Shown here: in pieces, positions 34,194 to 41,416 of the stretch
Layout of the letters: every line of letters starts with the position of its first letter
Position numbering within the stretch: position 1 is the stretch's first letter
Source of the DNA: Clostridium sp. CF012
GTDB lineage: Bacteria; Bacillota; Clostridia; Clostridiales; Clostridiaceae
Assembly: GCF_018861755.1 (NCBI RefSeq)
Contig: NZ_JAHLEF010000002.1
Location: forward strand, 186,001 to 250,000
Length of the DNA: 64,000 nt
Reading direction: 5' to 3'
The notes under the pieces: model-generated
Seen by the model: only the letters and a program-made list of their open reading frames with translations
What the model was told of the DNA's origin: nothing
Database searches by the model: none
Made by a program: the position numbers and the translations under genes

Positions 34194-35243
34194 CTAACTA
34201 ATTCTACTTTTTAGTTCCTTCATATTTTCCATTTCATCCTTATTTCCAACAAATATCATATCGTCATTTTCAACCACAAATATGTCCTTAAGTCCCGCAA
34301 TAACAATAGGTTTACCATTACTAATAATAATATTATTGCTACAATCAATGTTACGTACATTACCCATACAAACATTATTATCGCAGTCTTTCTCTCTATA
34401 TCTCTCTACAGACTCCCAACTACCCACATCATCCCATCCGAAATCTGCTGGAATAACGTATATGTCTTCCACTTTCTCCATAATTCCAAAATCTACAGAT
34501 ATGTTGTCTACATTATTGTATTTTTCCTCTAGTACTCTACTATAATCTTCATCTGAGGCCCCAGCTATTTCACTTAGCACATCAAAGGTATTTTTCAAAT
34601 GCTGCCTTGTAAGTCTTAAGATGTTCGCAGCCTTCCAAATAAACATTCCACCATTCCAAAGATAGTTTCCATCTTTTAAATACTCCTCAGCCCTTTGTAA
34701 ATCTGGTTTTTCAACAAATTTTTCAACATGTCTAACCTCATTCCCAGCTACCTTACAATTCATATGGCCGTAATTTATATAGCCATAGCCGATTTCTGGT
34801 CTATCTGGTTTCATACCAATAGTTACTATAGCTTCTTTATTCTCATTTACAAAAGCATCCGCGGAGTTTAATACTTCAAGGAAATTCTCCTCATCTTCTA
34901 TAAGATGATCTGAGGGTAATACGGCAATAGTTGCATCTTCATATATTTTATTAATGTGAAAAGCCGAAAGCGCTATGCAAGGAGCTGTGTTCTTCCCTAC
35001 TGGCTCTATAATAATATTCCTATGTGGCAAACTAGGTAGCTGCGCCTTAACTAAATCCATATAACGACTTCCCGTTACTATAAATATTCTTTCTATAGGA
35101 ATAAGCTTCACTAATCTATTCACACTCATTTGAATCATTGTATCCTCACCTGTAAGATTCAAAAACTGTTTAGGTTTTTCTTCCGTGGACAAGGGCCAAA
35201 ATCTACTTCCTTTTCCTCCTGCCATTATTAACGCACATAACAT
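34194..35243 (-). CDS. manC: Mannose-1-phosphate guanylyltransferase
   Basis: 349 residues, the single-domain form without the C-terminal isomerase found in the longer bifunctional type. The activation loop MAGGKGSRFWPLSTEEKPKQ and the FVEKP motif define the family. It forms GDP-mannose from GTP and mannose-1-phosphate, the first committed step to GDP-fucose. No dedicated phosphomannomutase or mannose isomerase is in the operon; the mutase at 58294 might serve. Confidence 0.95.
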   Translation of the reverse strand: MLCALIMAGGKGSRFWPLSTEEKPKQFLNLTGEDTMIQMSVNRLVKLIPIERIFIVTGSRYMDLVKAQLPSLPHRNIIIEPVGKNTAPCIALSAFHINKIYEDATIAVLPSDHLIEDEENFLEVLNSADAFVNENKEAIVTIGMKPDRPEIGYGYINYGHMNCKVAGNEVRHVEKFVEKPDLQRAEEYLKDGNYLWNGGMFIWKAANILRLTRQHLKNTFDVLSEIAGASDEDYSRVLEEKYNNVDNISVDFGIMEKVEDIYVIPADFGWDDVGSWESVERYREKDCDNNVCMGNVRNIDCSNNIIISNGKPIVIAGLKDIFVVENDDMIFVGNKDEMENMKELKSRIS

Positions 35244-35293
35244 ATTTATTTTCCTCCTCTTACTAATTAATATAGCTGAAAATTGTTCTAATT

Positions 35294-35962
35294 CTAACTT
35301 GCTTTCTCATCTCCAAATAGAACTCCAACAGTTTTAAAAATAAGTACTATATCTACAAGCGTATTTCTATCCTTTAAATACTCAACATCCATTTCCATCC
35401 ATTCTTCAAAGCTAACATCACTCCTACCCCCAACCTGCCAATAGCAAGTTAAGCCTGGTTTAGCAACTAATCTTTGCTTTTGAAAAGGGGTGAACTGCGC
35501 TACTTCTTTAGGCAAACTTGGTCTTGGTCCAACCAGTGACATCTCGCCCTTTAATATATTTATAAGTTGAGGCAACTCATCTATACTTGTCTTTCTAATA
35601 AACTTTCCTATTTTAGTTATTCTTGGATCTTCCTTTATCTTAAACATGGGTCCTGACATTTCATTATCCTCTTCAAGATCATCTAGAAGAACTTCTGCAT
35701 CTGGGCACATAGATCTAAATTTATACATCAAAAATCTTTTGCCATCTTGTCCAACTCTTTTCTGAGCAAAAAAAACAGGCCCCTTGGAATCTAACTTAAT
35801 CCAAATACCCACCACAATCATAACTGGACTTATTATTAAAATCCCGCACAGTGCGCCCACAATATCAATTATTCTTTTAATTATAAAATATCCTAGGTTT
35901 TTCTCATTCTCTTTTACAAACTCCACCTGTGTAACTCTTGAATCTGTCTTTGTTTCTTGCAT
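35294..35962 (-). CDS. Initiating undecaprenyl-phosphate sugar-phosphate transferase
   Basis: 222 residues, preceded by a very strong AAGGAGGG. One membrane helix (about 28-50; IVGALCGILIISPVMIVVG), then the catalytic bacterial-sugar-transferase domain: GPVFFAQKRVGQDGKRFLMY, KFRSM, RKTSIDELPQLINILKGEMS, VGPRPSLP and the C-terminal LTCYWQVGGRSDVSF. This is the short monotopic class (PssY/WbaP-C-like) that moves a sugar phosphate, often glucose or galactose, onto undecaprenyl phosphate. It starts repeat-unit assembly and is the first gene of the operon. Confidence 0.93.
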   Translation of the reverse strand: MQETKTDSRVTQVEFVKENEKNLGYFIIKRIIDIVGALCGILIISPVMIVVGIWIKLDSKGPVFFAQKRVGQDGKRFLMYKFRSMCPDAEVLLDDLEEDNEMSGPMFKIKEDPRITKIGKFIRKTSIDELPQLINILKGEMSLVGPRPSLPKEVAQFTPFQKQRLVAKPGLTCYWQVGGRSDVSFEEWMEMDVEYLKDRNTLVDIVLIFKTVGVLFGDEKAS

Positions 35963-36292
35963 TTATATTCCCTCCTTGTTTTATAATATGCAAATTTTCA
36001 ATTTATCAATCTATTGCATTAATAACCATGTACTGCAATATAAAGTTAACCACTAGTTATTTTACATTTTTAAAACTATATTCAAAAAATGTAATTTCAT
36101 GTAAATGATATTTCTAAAAATATATACACTATCTAAAGTGTTATGTATTTAGGTTTTAATTTTATATGTATGGACAATAATACTATCTCGTTTTTTATTA
36201 ATTTCACATTTAAAAAACATGATCTTTTTTCTAATATCTTGTATGTAATTAAAGAAATATTAAATTTAGTGCGTTTTTTTTCTATAATTTAG

Positions 36293-36301
36293 AGTATACC
36301 A
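36293..36301 (-). promoter_or_regulatory. Candidate extended -10 element for the polysaccharide operon
   Basis: TGGTATACT on the minus strand fits an extended -10; a TTAACA lies 20 nt before TATACT, a poor spacing. It would give a leader of about 320 nt before the first gene. The only reasonable promoter seen between the terminator at 36578 and the gene at 35962. Confidence 0.35.
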
Positions 36302-36459
36302 TAATTCTACAAAATAAGTGTTAATTTTTCATTAAGTTTGGTTAAAATCTTATTAAATCCAATATTTACGACATTTATTTTCTTTATTATTCCAATTTTG
36401 TTGTTTTTCTCGACTTATATTTTAATTTAATTAAATCTTTTCTGATAAATATGGATAAT

Positions 36460-36575
36460 TTGAATATCACCGCAGTAGTGTGATGATGTATTTTACCCTC
36501 TAATTCACCCTTTCTGCCTATAACTTATAGTGCCCCCCTTGGTCTTACTGCACCCATAAGGACCTCTATAACTCG
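36460..36575 (-). other. Unexplained structured patch upstream of the polysaccharide operon
   Basis: Less AT-rich than its surroundings. On the plus strand CTTATAGTGC (36524-36533) can pair with GCACCCATAAG around a C-rich loop, and ATCAC/GTGAT make another hairpin at about 36465-36485. One minus-strand frame gives a protein-like stretch (EVLMGAVRPRGAL, stop, GRKGELEGKIHHHTTAVIF) broken by a stop. It may be a gene fossil or a structured RNA; neither can be settled by eye. Confidence 0.3.
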
Positions 36576-36577
36576 AC

Positions 36578-36606
36578 GCAAAAAAAACCAGAAGGTTACT
36601 TCTGAT
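36578..36606 (-). terminator. Terminator upstream of the operon
   Basis: On the minus strand TCAGAAG pairs with CTTCTGG around a TAAC loop and is followed by eight T. It would stop transcripts coming through the inverted-repeat elements from the yihY-like gene. Confidence 0.75.
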
Positions 36607-36747
36607 TTCATACTTTCACATTTATGATTATAATTTAAATAGTCACTCTAAATTCTTTCAATACCCCAACAATCCCTCATTCTGTGAACTTTACATGAAT
36701 AAAAGAGTGATAATTCTTTTTTCGTTCTCTTTTGATTTCCTTCTGTA

Positions 36748-36800
36748 CGCATTAAGTATAAATTTCGACAAGTGATTTGCAATAAAAAATCGCAATAACT
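36748..36800 (-). repeat. Degenerate copy (D) of the long inverted-repeat element
   Basis: ATTAAGTATAAATTTCGAC, then AAGTGATTTGCAATAA, is clearly related to the left arm of elements B and C. The rest of the element cannot be traced. Confidence 0.5.
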
Positions 36801-36889
36801 ATCGAATGTGACAGTTGGATAATTTCATATAATAGAAAAAATAGATTTTCTTCCTTCGGATTCTTTCCCTTCTCTCCCCGTCTATTAAG

Positions 36890-37080
36890 TATGAATTTCT
36901 CCGTAGTGACTTGCAATAAAGAAGCGAAAAAACATTGAAATTCCATTTAGAAATTCTTCTTTTGCGAATATAAAATCCTCGTAAGCCTGACAGGATGTCA
37001 GGCTAGCGAACCCGAGGCAGTACAGCCAGGGTGAACGCTATATAATTTTACATAAGCAAAAGATTTGATTTTTGTTTTTA
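36890..37080 (-). repeat. Long inverted-repeat element, copy C (right arm shortened)
   Basis: The left arm (36890-36980) and the central hairpins are intact: AGCCTGAC pairs with GTCAGGCT around AGGAT, and GGC with GCC. The right arm survives only in its inner half (about 37040-37080). The flanking T/C-rich lead-in also occurs before copy B, so B and C look like a tandem duplication. Confidence 0.8.
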
Positions 37081-37109
37081 ATTTCCCTTCCCTCTCCAAC
37101 TATTAAGTG

Positions 37110-37341
37110 TGAATTTCTCCGAAGTGACTTGCAATAAGATACGCAGAAACTATTGAAATTGGATTTAGAAATTCTTGCTTTGCGAATGTAAAATCCTCGT
37201 AAGCCTGCCAGGACGGCAGGCTTACGAACCCGAGGCAGGACGCCGAGTGTGAGTGTTAGAGAATTTTACATGAGCAAAGCATTAGAATTTCTTAATCGAA
37301 TTTCCTGTTTTAAGTCCGATTGCAAGGCACGTAGGAGAATT
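37110..37341 (-). repeat. Long inverted-repeat element, copy B
   Basis: About 90-bp arms (37110-37199 and 37258-37341) pair imperfectly along their length. The centre has a perfect 11-bp hairpin, GTAAGCCTGCC with GGCAGGCTTAC around AGGAC, then a smaller GGC/GCC hairpin. On the minus strand it begins 7 nt after the stop codon of the yihY-like gene. It has no open reading frame of note. Confidence 0.85.
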
Positions 37342-37348
37342 ACTCCCC

Positions 37349-38185
37349 TTAATATTTTTTGCACTTGGGTTTTTCTTTACCTTCTCTATCAAACGCTAAC
37401 TGAGCATTAAGCTCTCCCCCCAGTAATATTATAATAGAGGTAATATAAAGCCACAGCATAAGCACTATAACTCCTCCTATACCGCCATATACACTAGAAT
37501 AGTTATTGAAGTTATTCACATAATATGCAAAACCTAAAGAAGATAACAACCAACCTAAAGTACTAAAAGTAGCCCCCGGCATTACTTCTCTCCAGGTCAT
37601 TCTTCTACAAGGAGTAAAATGGTACAAGGATGCAAATATAAACACCATCCCTATTAGAGTTACTACGTACCTTATGATATCCCAATTTAATATGAACTTA
37701 CTAGATACATGAAACTTATTTACAATCACTCCACCTATCATTTGTCCAAATACTACTAAGGCTACTGCACCTATGATAACCAAGGCCAGACCTACCATAA
37801 ATAATACAGATATAATTAGAGTTTTCCAGTAAGGTCTTGTTTCTTTCTCATCATAGGCTTTATTTAATGCCTTTATTATAGCTCTAAATCCGCTAGACCC
37901 AGTCCACAATAAACCTATTATACTTAGTGATACTAAATTACCACTTGTTTTATCAAAGACATCTATAACCGTAGTGTAAATTAAATCAAAAGTACTCTTA
38001 GGCATTATTTGGCTTAGATATACTAACACATCATTACTCTTTAAATCACTATACCCCAGCATGCTAAGTAGCAGTAATAGAAAAGGAAAAAAAGATAACA
38101 ACAAATAATAAGTAACCTGAGCTGCCAAGGCAGTAATATCATCATCAATAACCCTTGATACAAGTCTTTTTAAATCCTTAAACAT
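37349..38185 (-). CDS. YihY/BrkB-family membrane protein
   Basis: 278 residues with six predicted membrane segments. The first segment, ALAAQVTYYLLLSFFPFLLLL, followed by SIIGLLWTGSSGFRAIIKALNKAYD and later GGVIVLMLWLYITSIIILLGGELNA, is the standard YihY/BrkB signature. The family was once named ribonuclease BN in error; a transport role is suspected but unproven. The length is normal. It is monocistronic, with inverted-repeat elements right after its stop. Confidence 0.92.
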   Translation of the reverse strand: MFKDLKRLVSRVIDDDITALAAQVTYYLLLSFFPFLLLLLSMLGYSDLKSNDVLVYLSQIMPKSTFDLIYTTVIDVFDKTSGNLVSLSIIGLLWTGSSGFRAIIKALNKAYDEKETRPYWKTLIISVLFMVGLALVIIGAVALVVFGQMIGGVIVNKFHVSSKFILNWDIIRYVVTLIGMVFIFASLYHFTPCRRMTWREVMPGATFSTLGWLLSSLGFAYYVNNFNNYSSVYGGIGGVIVLMLWLYITSIIILLGGELNAQLAFDREGKEKPKCKKY

Positions 38186-38461
38186 ATAGTCACCACCCTT
38201 TTCAGTTTACAATCAACAATGATCCGCTGAGATTTATTAATAATCTCTATATTCTAATATTATAACCTAAAGTGTATTTATATTCCAATAAGTTATCCAG
38301 CGGTAGGCTAATCAACCCATGAAGGTCCGCCATATAGGATGTTCTGATAGTAGAGCATTCGTTAACAGACCCTAAGTTTATTCTATGAAAAATTTCCTAG
38401 CGCACTTATTCGACGTACTGTCTCAGGGGCGATAGTAACTATACGCATTTTGTAATTACTC
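38186..38461. other. Divergent intergenic region
   Basis: Between the yihY-like gene (-) and the nitrilase gene (+). Apart from the promoter at 38462 no structure or gene is recognised. The part 38290-38440 is less AT-rich than most spacers here. Confidence 0.35.
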
Positions 38462-38470
38462 TGATATAAT
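38462..38470 (+). promoter_or_regulatory. Extended -10 promoter of the nitrilase gene
   Basis: TGATATAAT, the same nine bases as in the TraX-family promoter. No good -35 at the right distance. It is 41 nt upstream of the start codon. Confidence 0.5.
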
Positions 38471-38511
38471 ATGTATTATATGAAGATATTACATCAGAGG
38501 AGGTCCTTAGC

Positions 38512-39297
38512 ATGAAATTAGCACTAGCCCAATTAGATATTGCCTTTGAAGATAAAGCTGTGAATAGTGAAACTGCGTTGCAATTCATAAAGCAGGCAGC
38601 TTCAGAAAAGGTGGATATGATACTTTTCCCTGAAATGACTTTAACAGGCTTTTCTATGAATACCTCTTTAATAGGAGAGATTAATGATGAAACCACCGAA
38701 TTCTTTAAAGAGATGAGTTCTAAATTTAATATTTTCATAGGCTTTGGATATGTAGAAGGTACTTCTAATAGTAAAAATAAATACTCTGTAGTGGCTCCCT
38801 CTAACGTAGACCTTGTAAACTACACTAAAATCCATCCTTTTTCCTTCGGAGAGGAAACTGAATTTTACCAAAGTGGAAATCAAATAGAATTTTTCGATGC
38901 TTTTGGTTTTACTGTTGCCCCTTTCATCTGCTACGATTTGCGCTTTCCAGAAATATTTCAGATAGCTTCAAAGACTGCGAACTTAATTACCGTCGCAGCT
39001 AACTGGCCACTCCAGCGCCGTGAACACTGGATTACTCTACTAAAAGCAAGGGCTATAGAAAACCAATGTTATATAGCGGGTATAAACAGAGTTGGGGAAG
39101 GAAATGCTCTAACCTACAGTGGGGACTCCATGATAGTAGATCCACTAGGAAATATAATAAGTAGCTTATATATGGAAGATGGTCTAATTATAGCTGATAT
39201 CTGCACTGAGAATGTTACTCAGATTAGGGAAACCTTTAGGCTTAAAGAAGATAGAAAAGAAGCTTTGTATTCTAATTTATCAGCGGGCTCGAAATAG
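38512..39297 (+). CDS. Carbon-nitrogen hydrolase (omega-amidase/nitrilase family)
   Basis: 261 residues with GAGGAGG upstream. The catalytic triad of the nitrilase superfamily is visible: Glu in LFPEMTLTGF, Lys in YTKIHPFSFGEE, and Cys in ICYDLRFPEIF. The sequence around these residues is closest to omega-amidase/YafV-type enzymes, which hydrolyse alpha-ketoglutaramate or related amides in the cytoplasm. Substrate not provable from the sequence. The VanZ-like gene begins 38 nt downstream on the same strand and may be co-transcribed. Confidence 0.9.
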   Translation: MKLALAQLDIAFEDKAVNSETALQFIKQAASEKVDMILFPEMTLTGFSMNTSLIGEINDETTEFFKEMSSKFNIFIGFGYVEGTSNSKNKYSVVAPSNVDLVNYTKIHPFSFGEETEFYQSGNQIEFFDAFGFTVAPFICYDLRFPEIFQIASKTANLITVAANWPLQRREHWITLLKARAIENQCYIAGINRVGEGNALTYSGDSMIVDPLGNIISSLYMEDGLIIADICTENVTQIRETFRLKEDRKEALYSNLSAGSK

Positions 39298-39335
39298 GAA
39301 AATATATGCTATTATTAAACTAAGGAGTAAGAATT

Positions 39336-39878
39336 ATGAATATAAAAAGACGAAATTTATTGTCAAACAAAAAAATTAAACTAACATTATTAATAATTTA
39401 TACAATTGCCATAATCTATTTTATGTTCTTTGGATTCAGTAGACATATGGGTAACACCCTTCGAGAATATCGATTTTCAGTAATTCCTACTCGAATACCT
39501 TTATGGTATCCAAAAGGTTTATCACTTGGTATTTTTAAATCATGGATTTTTAGTTTAGGTAATCTATTAGCCTTTGTACCTTTTGGAATACTAATACCTA
39601 TGATATTTGGTAATAAATATCACAAATTTATATTTATTTTTTTGATTTCTATATTTTCATTAGAAATTCTTCAAATGATAACATACCTTGGTAGTTTTGA
39701 TATAGAAGATATAATTGTAAACTCACTAGGAGCTACCATAGGTTTTTTATCATACAAAATAGGGAATAAATCTAAATTAGTATCAAAAAAAATAATTAGT
39801 ACTGTATTTTTAATTATGATTTTCTCTTTTATGATGATTGGTTTTGCAGAGAGTTTTAATGAATTGTTCGCTGTATAA
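39336..39878 (+). CDS. VanZ-like membrane protein
   Basis: 180 residues, AAGGAG upstream. Four to five membrane helices; the phrases LGNLLAFVPFGILIPM and SLEILQMITYLGSFDIEDIIVNSLGATIGF mark the VanZ domain. In the vancomycin cluster VanZ gives low-level teicoplanin resistance; most chromosomal members have no known role and are thought to act at the cell envelope. Confidence 0.88.
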   Translation: MNIKRRNLLSNKKIKLTLLIIYTIAIIYFMFFGFSRHMGNTLREYRFSVIPTRIPLWYPKGLSLGIFKSWIFSLGNLLAFVPFGILIPMIFGNKYHKFIFIFLISIFSLEILQMITYLGSFDIEDIIVNSLGATIGFLSYKIGNKSKLVSKKIISTVFLIMIFSFMMIGFAESFNELFAV

Positions 39879-40017
39879 TTTTACACAATAGATTAAGAAT
39901 GAGATTAAACACGGATTAAGTGAAGTCGAAGATTTTCAGTTTCGCTACTGAATAAGTTATTAAAACTATAAGTTATAGATGGTAATAAAATCAAAATCAA
40001 GATAAGGAGTTTTGTTT

Positions 40018-40146
40018 ATGATAAATATAGAAATTAGCAGACCTAAAACTGAAGATATTGACTTGATTAATGAGTTTTTCGAGATTGTAATTAGAGATAC
40101 CTTTGAAAGAAATGGAATTACCGATTTAGTAGATATAATAAAGTAA
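40018..40146 (+). pseudogene. Truncated GNAT-type acetyltransferase gene
   Basis: 42 codons after a good ribosome binding site (AAGGAG), beginning INIEISRPKTEDIDLINEFF, which looks like the first helix-strand segment of a GNAT N-acetyltransferase. It stops at TAA after VDIIK, far short of the usual 150 residues or more, and no continuation is seen in any frame before the terminator at 40171. The rest of the gene is deleted. Confidence 0.6.
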
Positions 40147-40170
40147 ATGATTCTTTATCAAAAATATAAG

Positions 40171-40214
40171 GCCTGCAACTTTTATAAAAAAAAGTTAACA
40201 GGCTAATTTTTTTT
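40171..40214 (+). terminator. Rho-independent terminator
   Basis: GCCTGCAACTTT pairs with AAAGTTAACAGGC, followed by TAATTTTTTTT. It closes the nitrilase-VanZ-GNAT remnant stretch. Confidence 0.85.
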
Positions 40215-40380
40215 ACTTACAAGTTTTAATTGAGCTATATTTTTCATATTTCTAGCAGTATTGATTATTATGAATTAAAGGAATTTTTTTCAATATATTA
40301 AGAAATTTAGATTATTTTAATAGCGAAAAGTTAATATTATAATATATTTTTAGATAATAAATTTTCAGATAATTAAAAAT

Positions 40381-40513
40381 TTATCCACAATTTAAGCAAA
40401 GTTATCCACATAAAGAGGATAACTTTGTTTAAATGTACATGTAATAAGCCATACGATGCTAATAACTCCAAATTTTATGAAATTCATTCTAATTAACAGA
40501 ATAGTTATACACA
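40381..40513 (+). other. Cluster of three DnaA-box sequences
   Basis: TTATCCACA, the exact DnaA-box consensus, occurs at 40381-40389 and 40402-40410, and the variant TTATACACA at 40505-40513, all in the same direction. A very AT-rich stretch (40215-40380) lies just before. No dnaA, dnaN or other origin gene is near. The second box is in one arm of a hairpin (40394-40431). Confidence 0.5.
40394..40431. repeat. Hairpin overlapping a DnaA box
   Basis: GCAAAGTTATCC pairs with GGATAACTTTGT around ACATAAAGA. A short TTT follows within the stem end, so it could be a weak terminator. Confidence 0.5.
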
Positions 40514-40671
40514 GGCACGAATTAAGTCTAAATATAAATTCTATCAGAAAATTTCTTTTTCATCATGAATATATCCCGTTCATCGTTAACTCCTTCATGC
40601 TAATATAATCATTTTTTACTCACATTTTAAACCTAATTTGAAATATGTTTTATAGCACTTTTTATTGTCTC

Positions 40672-40941
40672 CTACAGCAATTTATAAATATATGTAAAGA
40701 ATATAAACAATTGAACTATCAGTATTATAGGTATTCCTATAACAAACTTATTATGCTTAGTTTTATGCCTAAATAATCGCATACCCATAAATATACCCAA
40801 AGCACCAAACGCAAAAGCTATAATGAAAAGAGTACTTTCTGGCGTTCTCCAGCTCTTCTTTTTTGATTTCTTCTTATCTGAATACATCACAAAAATACCG
40901 TATAAGTTAATAGCTAAAATATAATACAACAAAAATTTCAT
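40672..40941 (-). CDS. DUF1294 small membrane protein
   Basis: 89 residues, GGAGG upstream. Three membrane segments. The conserved DUF1294 features are present: SDKKKSKKKSWRTPESTL, a glycine-rich middle (FGALGIFMGM), and RHKTKHNKFVIGIP. Function unknown throughout the family. It stands alone. Confidence 0.9.
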   Translation of the reverse strand: MKFLLYYILAINLYGIFVMYSDKKKSKKKSWRTPESTLFIIAFAFGALGIFMGMRLFRHKTKHNKFVIGIPIILIVQLFIFFTYIYKLL

Positions 40942-41007
40942 GTTTTTTCCTCCAATTGAATTCTAGTGCTTTTATTATATATTAAATGCTTGTCTTTAAC
41001 AATAATT

Positions 41008-41038
41008 CCCCAATGCATTAAATGAAATTCCATTGGGG
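41008..41038 (-). terminator. Possible terminator hairpin downstream of the repair operon
   Basis: CCCCAATG (41008-41015) pairs with CATTGGGG (41031-41038). The following T-run is poor on the minus strand, so its strength is uncertain. Confidence 0.4.
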
Positions 41039-41131
41039 GATTTATTGTTTTCATTTCTCCTATATAATACATGGCAAACACAGCCTATCGGCTAAAAGAT
41101 TTTGGGCGGGTTATCGAAATTCCATTCGAAC

Positions 41132-41155
41132 GCTCACATGCCTCGGGGTCTTTGG
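41132..41155 (-). repeat. Short repeat resembling the post-stop repeats
   Basis: CTCACATGCCTCGGGGTCTT on the plus strand; compare 6345 and 9227. It also resembles the centre of the long inverted-repeat element read backwards (CACTC..TGCCTCGGG), so it may be a worn copy of that element. Confidence 0.35.
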
Positions 41156-41178
41156 CCATTGATGGGGGGGCTTTGGTT

Positions 41179-41413
41179 GTGAAATCTCTCCGAAGTGACT
41201 TGCAATAAGAGGCGCAGAAACATTGAAATTGCATTTAGAAATTCTTCTTTTGCGAAAATAAAATTCTCGTAAGCCTGGCCAGGACGGCAGGCTAGGGAAC
41301 CCGAGGCAGGACGCCGAGTGTGAGCGGTAGAGAATTTTATTTTTGCAAAAGATTAGAATTTCTTAATGCAATTTCACGTTTCAAGCACTTATTGCAAGGC
41401 ACGTAGGAGAATT
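41179..41413 (-). repeat. Long inverted-repeat element, copy A
   Basis: Arms at 41179-41269 and 41330-41413 pair over about 85-90 bp with few gaps; the centre holds AGCCTG/CAGGCT and GGC/GCC hairpins like copy B. On the minus strand the element begins 3 nt after the sbcC stop codon. Changes between copies A and B in the inner arm are paired (for example AAATAAAA/TTTTATTT against ATGTAAAA/TTTTACAT), so the pairing is kept. Confidence 0.85.
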
Positions 41414-41416
41414 ATT

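Noticed and set aside
40215-40670. Chromosomal replication origin
   Set aside because: Only three DnaA boxes, no dnaA/dnaN/gyrB neighbours; reported as a box cluster, not as an origin.
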